DNA of 64,000 nucleotides from Acuticoccus mangrovi (GCF_016411865.1 NZ_JAEKJA010000012.1:62001-126000); one strand, 5' to 3'; shown: positions 34,260 to 43,503, counted from the stretch's first letter. Notes: generated by a model from the letters alone, not told the origin. Made by a program: numbers and translations.

Positions 34260-35411
34260 GTGAGAGACTCCACCAGCATGACCCTCGAGGTCGAGAACCT
34301 GTCCAAGCTCTACTGGACGCCCAACGCGACGTTTCCTGGCGGCGGTATCCAGCCGATCAGCTTCAACCTCGCACCCGGCACCTTCTTCACGCTGCTCGGG
34401 CCGTCGGGCTGCGGCAAGACGACGACGCTGCGCTGTGTCGCCGGTCTCGAGATCCCGGACGAGGGACGGCTCACGCTCGGTCCCACCGTGTTCTTCGACG
34501 CCGCCCGCCGGACCAACGTGCCGCTCAACAAGCGCAACATCGGCATGGTGTTCCAGAGCTACGCGATCTGGCCGCACATGTCGGTGTTCGAGAACGTCGC
34601 CTTCCCGCTGCGGGTGCGGCGGGAGCTGAAGCTCCGGGCCGAAGAGGTCCGCGAGATGGTCGCCCGGGCGCTCGCCACCGTCGGTCTCGAAGGCTACGCC
34701 GACCGCTCGGCAACGCAGCTCTCCGGCGGCCAGCAGCAGCGTGTCGCCCTCGCCCGCGCCATCGTGCGCCAGCCGGGCCTCCTCCTCCTCGACGAGCCGC
34801 TGTCGAACCTCGACGCGCTGCTGCGCGACGAGATGCGCAACGAGCTGAAGCGCCTGCAGCGGCAGATCGGCATCACCACGATCTACGTGACGCACGACCA
34901 GGCCGAGGCGCTCGAGATGTCCGACGTCATCGCCGTCATCAACGCCGGCGTGGTGGAGCAGATGGGTTCGCCCCGGGAGATCTACGACCGTCCCCGCAGT
35001 GCGTTCGTGGCCGGCTTCATGGGGGCGACGAACCTGCTGCCGGCGACGGCCCGCAGCGCGCAGAAGGGCGACAGCTCCGGAACCGTCGCGATCGACAGCG
35101 GCGAGGCGCTCAGCACGTGGTTCCCCTACGACATCGGCGCCGGCAGCCGCATCGCGCTGTCCATCCGGCCGGAGGCGGTCACGGTCGCGCCGGCGGGGAC
35201 CGCCGCACCGCAGGGCTGGAACCGCCTCACGGGCACTGTGATCGGCTCGGGCTTTCTCGGCAACATCGTTCGCTATACGGTGGCGCTCCCCCATGGGCGA
35301 ATCCACGCTCACCAGCCGCCCGACCGCATCTTCGCGGAGGGCGAGACCGTCGAACTACATTTCGCGCCGGACCGGACGCTCGGCTTGTCCGACAACCGCG
35401 CCGCCGCGTAA
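34260..35411 (+). CDS. ABC transporter ATP-binding protein (AfuC/PotA-like)
   Basis: This 383-residue ATPase has Walker A GPSGCGKTT (47-55), the Q-loop FQSYAIWPHMSVFENVAFPL, signature LSGGQQQR, Walker B LLLLDEPLSNLD and H-loop VTHDQ. A C-terminal TOBE domain begins near LPATARSAQKG. It energises the importer encoded by the two upstream genes. It begins with GTG 34260 behind AAGGGG. Confidence 0.93.
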   Translation: MRDSTSMTLEVENLSKLYWTPNATFPGGGIQPISFNLAPGTFFTLLGPSGCGKTTTLRCVAGLEIPDEGRLTLGPTVFFDAARRTNVPLNKRNIGMVFQSYAIWPHMSVFENVAFPLRVRRELKLRAEEVREMVARALATVGLEGYADRSATQLSGGQQQRVALARAIVRQPGLLLLDEPLSNLDALLRDEMRNELKRLQRQIGITTIYVTHDQAEALEMSDVIAVINAGVVEQMGSPREIYDRPRSAFVAGFMGATNLLPATARSAQKGDSSGTVAIDSGEALSTWFPYDIGAGSRIALSIRPEAVTVAPAGTAAPQGWNRLTGTVIGSGFLGNIVRYTVALPHGRIHAHQPPDRIFAEGETVELHFAPDRTLGLSDNRAAA

Positions 35412-35424
35412 GGAGAGCCTTTCA

Positions 35425-36117
35425 ATGATCGACAAACGCGTCGCCGACCTCGCCGCGGCGCTCGAGGGCATCAGCGACGGTGCCGTGGTGATGATCGGCG
35501 GCTTCGGCGCCGTCGGGCAGCCGGACGCGCTGGTCGATGCGCTCGCCGAGCTCGGCCCGCGCGAGCTGACCATCATCGCCAACAACGCGGGATGGAGTGC
35601 CGAGACCGGCATCCCGCGTCTCATGGACCTCGGCCTCGTGCGCAAGATCATCTGCTCGTTTCCGAAGGGGTCGACGGTCTTCAAGGATCTGTTCACCGCC
35701 GGCAAGATCGAGCTGGAGCTCGTGCCGCAAGGCACTCTCGCCGAGCGCATCCGCTGCGGCGGCGCCGGCATTCCGGCCTTCTACACGGCGACCGCCGCCG
35801 GCACGCGCCTCGCCGAGGGCAAGGAGGTGCGTACCTTCAGGGGCCGCGAGTGCGTGATGGAAGAGGCGCTCACCGCCGACGTCGCCCTCGTCGAGGCGTG
35901 GCAGGCCGACCGGTGGGGCAATCTCGTCTTTCGGGGGTCCGGGCGGAACTTCAATCCCATCATGGCGATGGCCGCCGAGCTGACGATCGTGCAGGCACAC
36001 CAGTTCGCCAACGAGCTCGATCCCAACGTCATCGTCACGCCAGGGATCTTCGTCAACCGTGTGGTGCAGGTGGACAGCCGGGTCGAGAAGCTGCTCGCTG
36101 CACAGAAGGCTTCGTGA
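35425..36117 (+). CDS. 3-oxoacid CoA-transferase subunit A (PcaI-like)
   Basis: This 230-residue subunit belongs to family I CoA-transferases. It has the GGFGAVGQPDALVDAL oxyanion and CoA-binding start, SFPKGSTVFKDLFTAGKIELE and the family motif IVQAHQFANELDPNVIVTPGIFV. It resembles 3-oxoadipate:succinyl-CoA transferase alpha (PcaI) more than acetoacetate types, but substrate is inferred. An SD AAGGAGAG precedes the ATG. The next gene, beginning 7 bases past the stop, encodes the beta subunit. Confidence 0.9.
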   Translation: MIDKRVADLAAALEGISDGAVVMIGGFGAVGQPDALVDALAELGPRELTIIANNAGWSAETGIPRLMDLGLVRKIICSFPKGSTVFKDLFTAGKIELELVPQGTLAERIRCGGAGIPAFYTATAAGTRLAEGKEVRTFRGRECVMEEALTADVALVEAWQADRWGNLVFRGSGRNFNPIMAMAAELTIVQAHQFANELDPNVIVTPGIFVNRVVQVDSRVEKLLAAQKAS

Positions 36118-36124
36118 GGGAATG

Positions 36125-36781
36125 ATGAGCGAGACGATCGAGAAAGCGCTGGGCGATGATCGCGTTGCCATGACGCGGCGGCTCGCCGGGGACATCGCCG
36201 ACGGCTGGTACGTCAACCTCGGCGTCGGCATGCCGACGAAGGTCGCCGACATGATCGACGACGGCCGCGAGGTGATGTTCCACTCCGAGAACGGCATCCT
36301 CGGCATGGGTCCGACGCCGGCCGAGGACGAGATCGACCCCTGGCTGGTGAACGCAGGCAAGAAGGCGGTTTCGCTGACACCCGGCGCCGCGCTGTTCCAT
36401 CACGCCGACAGCTTCGCCATGATCCGCGGCGGGCACATCGACCTGTGCGTGCTCGGCGGCTACGAGGTGGCCGAGAACGGCGACCTCGCCAACTGGACGA
36501 CGCCATCCGGTGACATCCTGCCGGCCGTCGGCGGTGCCATGGACCTCGCCGTCGGGGCGAAGCGGGTCTGGGTGCTGATGCAGCACACCACCCGCGACGG
36601 CGCCGCCAAGCTGGTTCGGCGCTGCACCTATCCGTTGACCGCCCCGGCCGCCGTCGACCGCGTCTATACCGAGCTCGGCACCTTCGCGGTCACCGAAGAG
36701 GGCTTCCGTGTGCTCACCCTCGCCGACGGTGTCAGCCTGGCGGATGTGCAGGCCCGGACGGACGCGCCGATCCATGGCTGA
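36125..36781 (+). CDS. 3-oxoacid CoA-transferase subunit B (PcaJ-like)
   Basis: This 218-residue subunit carries the catalytic Glu in SENGILGMGPTP, preceded by YVNLGVGMPTKVADMI. This is the glutamyl-CoA-forming motif of family I CoA-transferase beta subunits. Two ATGs (36122 and 36125) are adjacent, and the second has better spacing from GAGGG. The 3' end overlaps the following gene by 8 bases. The pair would activate a 3-oxo or dicarboxylic acid with CoA from succinyl-CoA or another donor. Confidence 0.9.
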   Translation: MSETIEKALGDDRVAMTRRLAGDIADGWYVNLGVGMPTKVADMIDDGREVMFHSENGILGMGPTPAEDEIDPWLVNAGKKAVSLTPGAALFHHADSFAMIRGGHIDLCVLGGYEVAENGDLANWTTPSGDILPAVGGAMDLAVGAKRVWVLMQHTTRDGAAKLVRRCTYPLTAPAAVDRVYTELGTFAVTEEGFRVLTLADGVSLADVQARTDAPIHG

Positions 36782-37631
36782 CGCCGCCGGCGCTCCGGCG
36801 ATGCGCCGGAGCATGCGGCAGATCCTTGCCGGCGACGCGTGCGTCCACCCCGCGTCGATCTACGACGCGATGACCGCGCGTGCCGCGGCGAAGCTCGGCT
36901 ACCAGGTGGGCATGCTGGGCGGGTCGGTGGCGGCGCTCGCCGTCCTCGGCGCGCCGGACCACACGCTGCTGTCGCTCGACGAGCTGGCGGGGCTGTGCCG
37001 CCGGATCTGCCGCACCGGCGCGCTGCCGCTGATCGTCGACGCCGACCACGGCTTCGGCAACGCGCTCAACGCCATGCGCTGCGTCGAGGAGCTGGAGAAT
37101 GCCGGCGTCGCCGCGCTCACGCTGGAAGACACGCTGCTGCCGCGCCCGTTCGGCGCGGCCGACACGGCGCTGATCTCGCTCGAGGAGGCGCGCGGCAAGG
37201 TCGCCGCGGCGATCGCGGCGCGGCGCGATCCGAGCCTCGTCGTCGCGGCACGGACCGACGCGCGCCTGCAGGACACGCCGGAGCTCACCCGGCGCGCGGA
37301 AGCCTACGCCGACGCCGGCGCCGACGCCGTGTTCCTCACCGGCGTGCGGACCCGTGAGGAGGTCGAGGCCGTGCGCGCCGCGACGGGCCTGCCCATTCTC
37401 CTCGCCGCAGCCAAGGGCGAGCTCGAGGGCGCCGACCTCGCCGCTCTCGGGGTGCGGGTGTGCCTGACCGGGCACCGCACCTTCCCCGCCGCCCTCGCCG
37501 CGGCCTGGGACACCCTCGCGGGGGGCTCGACCGCGTCGCGCCCCGATCCCGCCGCGCTCGTCAAGGATCTCAGCGACACCACACTCTACGCCGGCTACAT
37601 CGCGCGCTATCTGAGCCTCCCGGCCAACTGA
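36774..37631 (+). CDS. isocitrate lyase/PEP mutase superfamily enzyme (oxaloacetate decarboxylase-like)
   Basis: This 285-residue protein has the ICL/PEPM beta-barrel pattern: VHPASIYDAMTARAAAKLGY, the metal-binding LPLIVDADHGFGNALN and ALTLEDTLLPRPFG. The loop after LEDT lacks the KKCGH-type Cys of isocitrate lyases, so lyases of substituted malates or oxaloacetate decarboxylase-like activity are better candidates. It overlaps the CoA-transferase beta gene by 8 bases. It closes the plus-strand run and might cleave or decarboxylate a pathway product. Confidence 0.88.
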   Translation: MADAAGAPAMRRSMRQILAGDACVHPASIYDAMTARAAAKLGYQVGMLGGSVAALAVLGAPDHTLLSLDELAGLCRRICRTGALPLIVDADHGFGNALNAMRCVEELENAGVAALTLEDTLLPRPFGAADTALISLEEARGKVAAAIAARRDPSLVVAARTDARLQDTPELTRRAEAYADAGADAVFLTGVRTREEVEAVRAATGLPILLAAAKGELEGADLAALGVRVCLTGHRTFPAALAAAWDTLAGGSTASRPDPAALVKDLSDTTLYAGYIARYLSLPAN

Positions 37632-38711
37632 CCGCTCCGCCCTGCTCCACGGGCACTGCCGGCGCTATTTCCACGCGGGTGGCTCCGACAAGGTAACGAA
37701 CGGGCCAGACCTTCGGCATATGGGGGATGACCGTGTTCGTCAGGTGGTACGCCTGCGTGTTCTGGGGCAGAATCACGTCGGCTATCCGCCGGCCGCGCTG
37801 CTGAACGCGGGCAATCGCCGGCCGTAGTCGGACGGCGGGAGAGCGATTCGCACATCGTTCCGGGCAAGCTCCTCAGCGAGGATCTCGCCTGACGCGGCGG
37901 TGATCCCTGCCCCCTGACCCGACACCAGCGCCAGTCAATGGATCGCATCCCCCAACGGCATCGCGCGCCTCCGCCACCCATCGAGCCGCTCCACGAGCGA
38001 GCGGGTGTCGACGACCGCCGCCGGGCGGACCTTCGCGCCGAGCAGCCTCCGATGGAGAAGCCATGTACGGTCGACGACAGGACATTAAAGCCGCGCGTGT
38101 CTTCTCCGAACTCAACACCTCGGCACCGACGGCTGGCGGCATCCTAGGCCATTGACCAGGTGCACCCGTGGCGACGTCAGCAATTGACATTCGGGTCTGC
38201 CGCGATCCTCCGTTCCGGACGGTCACCACCCTGCGTCGTCCGGACTTACGCGTGCCGCATTTGCAGAAATATACCCATCAAATAATAATATCATGCCATC
38301 CCGTTTCTCGTCGCCTTGATTCTCCTCCTGTGCTTGACTCTTGTCAAATCGGAGCACTCGGTTATCGTCTGTAGTCCGCTGCAGCGACTCCGAGTCAGGC
38401 AGACAGTCCTGCGCCCGCTTTTAACGAAGAATGTTTCACTTGACACGAGAATCACAAACTTAATGAAACATCCTCATGAGATGACGCAGCAGAAACGATG
38501 CTCTTTGCATTATTGCAACCTTCACCTTTGCCAATCAATTGCCTCAAGGAACATTCACTCGCCACTTGACGTCCCCAACTTTCCACTCCCGCCGGCGAGA
38601 AGTTAAATCCACTAGCGTACACTCAATATGTAACCTCACAAAGAATACATATTTCACAATCACACACACTACCTCCTGCTTCACGCCAACCAGATATCGA
38701 GGCCACCTTCT
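37632..38711. other. 1.08-kb gene-poor stretch at the edge of an AT-rich island
   Basis: No intact gene was recognised. The first part (to about 38.2 kb) is GC-rich and contains a degraded LysR-like remnant on the minus strand. From about 38.24 kb the sequence becomes conspicuously AT-rich and continues so into the two following genes. Only short, uncharacteristic frames are present. This is likely a recombination boundary. Confidence 0.6.
37790..38092 (-). pseudogene. degraded remnant resembling the C-terminal part of a LysR regulator
   Basis: Read on the minus strand, this region gives VRPAAVVDTRSLVERL, an internal stop, then LALVSGQGAGITAASGEIL and AEELARNDVRIALPPSDYG. These resemble the effector-domain end of LysR regulators, where a conserved GxG turn precedes a residue stretch like LAEELARG. 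No HTH was found nearby and the frame contains at least two stops. Low confidence, based only on pattern. Confidence 0.3.
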
Positions 38712-39305
38712 GTGATAATTACTGATACACTTATCATGATCCATATGCAGAAATGCGCAGGCACTGCTTTTGCAAAATCTATTATTCGCAGACAACCGGA
38801 CGCATTGTATTGGGGTTATGATCCAGAAGGAGAATTACGATCGAAGGCATGGGCTTCTATCGGCCTTTGGAAGCACTCGACTGCATATGAAATCTATAAT
38901 GCCGTACCAAGGAAAACTTGGAATGCTGCATACAAAGTACTCGTTTCGGCTCGACATCCTGTCGAGCGAACATTATCACATTACGCACATTATGTTCACA
39001 AACATAAATTGGATATGTCTCTACATACATTTATTCATTCATCCCATTTAAGCACTATTCAACAATATATAACCTCTCCTGACGGAGCAATACTAGTAGA
39101 TGACATCGTGATGTTTGATCAACTCGAAGAGGGACTCGCGCGAGTTCGCAAGAATACAGCATTGCCTGCACTGGAGCTCAAAATAGAGAATCAAAATCGA
39201 AAGAAAACTGACATTCTGTCTACAACCGTACTTGAGCAGCCTGACTTGCGCTATCTCAAGAGTATATGTCGATGGGAACTTAATTATTTTGGCTGGGAGG
39301 CGTAG
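38712..39305 (+). CDS. sulfotransferase-like protein
   Basis: This 197-residue protein has the PAPS 5'-phosphosulfate loop-like HMQKCAGTAF (11-20) and the 3'-phosphate-like motif SARHPVERTLSHY (79-91). It is short compared with typical sulfotransferases (about 250-300). Codon usage is AT-rich, unlike all neighbours, which suggests transfer. A GTG at 38712 is the first candidate start; ATG 38736 is an alternative. The next gene follows within 4 bases, so the two are probably an operon. Confidence 0.75.
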   Translation: MIITDTLIMIHMQKCAGTAFAKSIIRRQPDALYWGYDPEGELRSKAWASIGLWKHSTAYEIYNAVPRKTWNAAYKVLVSARHPVERTLSHYAHYVHKHKLDMSLHTFIHSSHLSTIQQYITSPDGAILVDDIVMFDQLEEGLARVRKNTALPALELKIENQNRKKTDILSTTVLEQPDLRYLKSICRWELNYFGWEA

Positions 39306-39309
39306 ATCA

Positions 39310-40182
39310 TTGGATATTAATTACAACACGGTTCGATCAACTCTTACTTCGAAAAACTATTACGCACGATACCGACGATTTATTACTTACGAATATGAAG
39401 AGGTTGCAGGACATTATTTTCGCCGCTGCATAGGCACGGCGGGAGATCACCGTCACATCGCGTTTCTCGGTGCCGCTCAGGTGTTCGGCTGCCATGTCGA
39501 CGATCCCTTTCCCTCCCAAACAGCGCGCGGCCTCGATGTGAACGCCTACAACGTCGGCGTGGCAGGCGCGGGCCCTGGATACTTCCTCTCCCGACCAGAG
39601 TTGATCGACATTGCAAACGCCTGCGACGTCGTCGTTCTCCAAATCATGTCGGGGAGTTCCGTTTCGTTTCCTGGCCTAACCGTCCATCCCGTGTTCAATG
39701 CACAACACATCGACCCTGCCTCAGGCAAACTGAAGACTAAGCGAAAAAACAAACTCTACTTCGCCGACAAACTCGCTGCCGGTCCAGACATATTCAAGGA
39801 AACGATCCTGAGGATGCGGACCGCATATGTCGAGCAATACAAAGATCTCATACGCGCGATCAGGGTCCCGGTCGTTCCGATATGGACGTCCGCCCATGAG
39901 CCGGGAGAACTCCCCTTGGATCCGTCTACTATCAACGCAGCGCTTGGTTCGTTTCCACAACTGGTCGACATCCATCTGGTGGAGGCAATTGAAGGGCTTT
40001 CGTCACCGGCCGTCTGGGCGATCGCCCCGCTTGAGCCCAAGCGGCTTCCGCTCCGCTGGCGCGAAAACTGCTGCTCAACACCAGGGAATAAGAAAGAACT
40101 CAACGTTGGATACTATCTGTCGGAAACATTCCACAAGAAAGCCAGGGAACTTCTGATTGAGCGCCTGTCCGAGATCCTTTAG
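39310..40182 (+). CDS. hypothetical protein, DUF6473/SGNH-like character
   Basis: This 290-residue protein is not assigned by motif with certainty. It has a central Rossmann-like stretch (HIAFLGAAQVFGCHV, then DVVVLQIMSGSSVSFPGL) reminiscent of the hypothetical family often found next to sulfotransferases in Rhodobacteraceae. No catalytic Ser-Asp-His set was confirmed. The start is inferred as TTG 39310, because GGGAGG (39296-39301) lies at 8 bases distance and no ATG fits. Its GC content rises in the second half compared with the sulfotransferase-like gene. Confidence 0.65.
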   Translation: MDINYNTVRSTLTSKNYYARYRRFITYEYEEVAGHYFRRCIGTAGDHRHIAFLGAAQVFGCHVDDPFPSQTARGLDVNAYNVGVAGAGPGYFLSRPELIDIANACDVVVLQIMSGSSVSFPGLTVHPVFNAQHIDPASGKLKTKRKNKLYFADKLAAGPDIFKETILRMRTAYVEQYKDLIRAIRVPVVPIWTSAHEPGELPLDPSTINAALGSFPQLVDIHLVEAIEGLSSPAVWAIAPLEPKRLPLRWRENCCSTPGNKKELNVGYYLSETFHKKARELLIERLSEIL

Positions 40183-40552
40183 AGCGTGGGCTCCCGCCGA
40201 GCATCCAAGCAGCGCCCCGCGATGGCTGAGAGCCTTCCCACTGTCGCGGGCCCGTCAGATCGGGCCTTCAGCAAAGGACGAGGATTGGGGTTGGTTCAGC
40301 TCGATCCGATGCCAGGCACCTCACACTTTTGAGCCGTTTCCGGAGTTGATGCGCGAATGCGGCGGCACCGTGCACCATCCTATTAGCGAAGGAACGTCAC
40401 GACGAGCATGTCGACAACGGCTTCCACCGGCCCGGTTGGCACCCTCGAAGCACGGACCTAAAGCGTTCGCCGAGCGAGCCACGTATCTGGGCGAGCCGGA
40501 GCCCCCCTCTGACCGTCTGACGTCGGACACCCAAAAGCCGTCCTCGTCGGCG
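40183..40552. other. 370-base intergenic stretch, no recognisable gene
   Basis: The stretch separates the plus-strand island gene from the minus-strand TRAP transporter. A 69-codon frame (40321-40530, minus) has no family character. No strong hairpin or repeat was recognised. Confidence 0.5.
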
Positions 40553-41836
40553 TCAGCGCATGAGGGACGGGAGCCAGAGTGCGATGCCCGGGAAGGCGAT
40601 CAGGAGGGCGATCAAGGCGAGCATGCCGACGACGAAAGGCAGCGCGCCGAGCATCACGTCCTCCATGCCGCCGCGTCGCCGGATCGCCTGCACCACGTAG
40701 AGGTTGATGCCGACCGGCGGCGTGATCAACGCCACCTCCAGCAAGATGATGAGGACGATGCCGAACCAGATCGGATCGTAGCCGAGCTTGACGACGACCG
40801 GGGCGACGAGGGGGGTCATCGTCACCAGCATCGACAGGCTCTCCAGAACGCAGCCGAGCGCGATGAAGAACAGCACAATGAGCGCCATGGTCGCCGTCGG
40901 CGAGAGCCCGAGGGACGCGACGAACCGCGTCAGGCCCTGCGGAATCCCGAGGAAGGAGAGGACGAAGTTCAGATAGTAGGACGCGAGGACGATGAGCATG
41001 ATCATCGCCGTCGTGCGCATGGTGCCGACGAAGGCGCCGTGCAGCATCGCGAACGTCAACCGGCGGTGCGCCGCGGCGAGGATCAGCGCGAAGACGACGC
41101 CGAGCGCGGCGGCCTCCGTCGGTGTCGCGACCCCGGCATAGATCGAGCCGACGACGACCAAGAAGAGCGCCACGATCGGCGCGATGCCCGGAAGACTGGC
41201 GAACCGCTGACGCCAGGTGGCCTCGACCCTGGCGCCGCCGAACGCCGGCCGCACGACGCACACGACGATCACGATCGCGGCGAACAGGACGGCGAGCAGC
41301 AGGCCCGGCACCATGGCGGCGAGGTAGAGCTGCGGGATCGAGGTCTGCGTCATCATCCCGTAGAGGATGAGGTGGATCGACGGCGGGATGAGGATGCCGA
41401 GCGTGCCGCCGCCCGCGAGGCTGCCGAGAAACAGCCGCTCGTTGTAGCCGCGCCGCTCGACCTCGGGCAGGGCCACGGTGCCGATGGTCGCGGCCGTCGC
41501 GACGGACGAACCGGAGGTCGCCGAGAACAGCGTCGAGGCGGCGATGTTGGCGTGCAGCAGGCCGCCCGGCAGCCGATTGAGCCACACCGCGACGGCGGAA
41601 TACATGCGCTCCGCGACGCCCGCCCGCAGGAGGATTTCGCCGAGCAGCACGAACAGCGGGATCGTCGTCAGCGTGAACTCGTTGGCGACGTTCCAGAAGA
41701 TCTCCGACCCCGCCACGTAGAGCGGCATCGGCGAATAGGCCGCGCCCATGACGAGGGCGACGATCACGAGGACCGCCGCGATGGGCAGCGACAACAGGAT
41801 GAGGCCGAACAAGAGGCCGAACGCTTGCGCGACCAT
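40553..41836 (-). CDS. dctM: TRAP transporter large permease (DctM-like)
   Basis: This 427-residue membrane protein matches DctM in length and pattern: IPLFVLLGEILLRAGVA, SATSGSSVATAATIG, and LGILIPPSIHLILYG followed by further helices and TPPVGINLYV near the end. It is the transport-driving subunit of a tripartite sodium-coupled importer for organic acids. Its ATG overlaps the DctQ stop by one base (TGATG). A preceding TTG is adjacent but less likely. Confidence 0.94.
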   Translation of the reverse strand: MVAQAFGLLFGLILLSLPIAAVLVIVALVMGAAYSPMPLYVAGSEIFWNVANEFTLTTIPLFVLLGEILLRAGVAERMYSAVAVWLNRLPGGLLHANIAASTLFSATSGSSVATAATIGTVALPEVERRGYNERLFLGSLAGGGTLGILIPPSIHLILYGMMTQTSIPQLYLAAMVPGLLLAVLFAAIVIVVCVVRPAFGGARVEATWRQRFASLPGIAPIVALFLVVVGSIYAGVATPTEAAALGVVFALILAAAHRRLTFAMLHGAFVGTMRTTAMIMLIVLASYYLNFVLSFLGIPQGLTRFVASLGLSPTATMALIVLFFIALGCVLESLSMLVTMTPLVAPVVVKLGYDPIWFGIVLIILLEVALITPPVGINLYVVQAIRRRGGMEDVMLGALPFVVGMLALIALLIAFPGIALWLPSLMR

Positions 41837-42465
41837 CAACGCGCCTCCGTGGACTGCGCGACGGCCTCGCTCGCCTCGTCCTCGGGACGCGTCACGCCGT
41901 GGCGTTGGGTGATCGCCCGCGGCGAGCGGGCGAGGAGATCGCGCACGGCCTGCAGCAGCGCGACGAGGAGGCAGACCCCGAACACCAGGATGCCGAAGAG
42001 CCAGAGACCCTGCGGCACGACGAGCGGCATCTGCAGCGTCGACGCCGAGTGGGAGTTGCGCGCCCAGGAGGTCGAGAGCACCAGCCAGCTCGAGTAGGTC
42101 AGGAAGGCGGCGACGGCGAGAAGCGACACCATGGCGCTGAGATCGAGCAGGGCGCGCGGGACGATCGGCAGCCTCGCATAGAGAATGTCGATGCGGATGT
42201 GCGCCCGTGCGTGGAAGGCGGAGGCGAGCGACCAGCTGATCCCGATCGCGAACAGATAGGAGGCGATCTCGTCCACGTTTCCGAGGTTGCGGCCGATGCT
42301 CGCACGCATCGCGACATCGGCCGCCACCATCAGCCCCATGACGAGAACCGCCCAGCCACTCGCCAGCACCATCGCGTGCGCGAGGGCCCGGCAGGCGAGG
42401 TCGGCGCGGTCGATGGCGCCGCCTCGGCTGTCCGGCATGGCCGTTCCCCCGCGCCGGTCCGTCAT
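41836..42465 (-). CDS. dctQ: TRAP transporter small permease (DctQ-like)
   Basis: This 209-residue four-helix protein has the DctQ pattern GNVDEIASYLFAIGISWSLASAF and ARAHIRIDILYARLP. Its ATG overlaps the DctP stop by ATGA, so translation is coupled. The N-terminal 25 residues are polar before the first helix. Confidence 0.92.
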   Translation of the reverse strand: MTDRRGGTAMPDSRGGAIDRADLACRALAHAMVLASGWAVLVMGLMVAADVAMRASIGRNLGNVDEIASYLFAIGISWSLASAFHARAHIRIDILYARLPIVPRALLDLSAMVSLLAVAAFLTYSSWLVLSTSWARNSHSASTLQMPLVVPQGLWLFGILVFGVCLLVALLQAVRDLLARSPRAITQRHGVTRPEDEASEAVAQSTEAR

Positions 42466-43493
42466 TTCGCGGCGGCGAGGCCCGTGATGGCGCCGACCGT
42501 CTCGTTCCACCCGTCGATGCAGTCCTGCGAGCAGCGCGCCGCCCACTGCGGAAGGATCGCCTCCTCCAGGATGCGCTTGCGGGCGGCGTCGTCCTCGTCG
42601 GACACGGGCACGAAGGTCATGTCGGCGGCCTCGCCGTAGGGGCACTCGCCGTTGCCCGTGTCGCAGGCGATGCCGGCGGCGTCATCGACTTCCACCTGCT
42701 TCCACAGCTTCGCTTCGAGGCCGGCGACGGAGTCGGACAGCGCGCTCTGCTCGTCTTCGGAGAGGCCGTCCCAGAAGCCCTTGTTCGCCGCGATCAGCGT
42801 GAGGCCCCAGCCGAGACGCAGACCGTAGAGGCTCGACGTGACCTCGGGGAACTTGAACGAGTAGCCGGTGAGCGTGCCGGTGAAGGCGCAGTCCACCACG
42901 CCGCGCTGCAGGCTCGGGACGACCTCCGCCAACGGCACGCCGACACCGGTGCCGCCGGCCGCCTCGATGAAGTCGTTCATGCTGGCGCCGTAGTAGCGGA
43001 TCTTGAGGCCGTCGAAGTCGGACATCGATTCGACCGGCTCGCGGCAGTACATCACCTGGCTGGGATTGGGATAGATGCCGAGATAGACGAGGCCGTGGTT
43101 CTCGACCAGCGAGGCCTCGAGCATCGGCCGGTAGGCGTCGACGGCCTCGCGCAGCGTCGGCAGATCCTGGATCACACCGGCGAGCTCGATGCCCTCGATC
43201 ACCGGATCGTCCGACACCGAGTAGCCGACGACGATGTGGGCGACATCGAACACACCCATGCTGGCGAGCCGCAGGATCTCCTCGCCGGAGAGGCCCAGCT
43301 CGGAGTAGTTGGACAGCTTGGCCTCGAGCGCGCCGCCGGTCTGGTCGCCCAGCTCTTCGGTCCAGAACGGCTGCTCGATGAGGCCGAATGCGTTGAGGCT
43401 CGACCAGGGGGCGACGACGCTGACGCGCGTCTGTGCCGACGCTGCGGTGGCGAGGCTCGCGGCGAGCGCCGCACCGATTAGAAGCTTCTTCAC
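42462..43493 (-). CDS. dctP: TRAP transporter substrate-binding protein (DctP-like)
   Basis: This 343-residue protein has a signal peptide (KKLLIGAALAASLATAASA-Q). The DctP-family domain includes ELGLSGEEILRLASMGVFDVAH and LKIRYYGASMNDFIEAAGGTG with GVVDCAFTG. Substrate specificity is carried by the conserved Arg near KIR. A start at GTG 43493 is preceded by GGAG at 7 bases. Cys pairs near the C terminus (ARCSQDC) are unusual. It is encoded downstream of HyuA, so the cargo is probably the HyuAB substrate or a precursor. Confidence 0.92.
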   Translation of the reverse strand: MKKLLIGAALAASLATAASAQTRVSVVAPWSSLNAFGLIEQPFWTEELGDQTGGALEAKLSNYSELGLSGEEILRLASMGVFDVAHIVVGYSVSDDPVIEGIELAGVIQDLPTLREAVDAYRPMLEASLVENHGLVYLGIYPNPSQVMYCREPVESMSDFDGLKIRYYGASMNDFIEAAGGTGVGVPLAEVVPSLQRGVVDCAFTGTLTGYSFKFPEVTSSLYGLRLGWGLTLIAANKGFWDGLSEDEQSALSDSVAGLEAKLWKQVEVDDAAGIACDTGNGECPYGEAADMTFVPVSDEDDAARKRILEEAILPQWAARCSQDCIDGWNETVGAITGLAAAK

Positions 43494-43503
43494 TATGCTC
43501 TCC

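Noticed and set aside
32475-35312. 945-codon minus-strand frame opposite the ABC permease and ATPase genes
   Set aside because: Spans two real genes on the other strand; rich in His, Arg and Glu with no domain pattern.
40321-40530. Short minus-strand frame in the gap before DctM
   Set aside because: No SD, no family pattern and no neighbour logic; left as intergenic.
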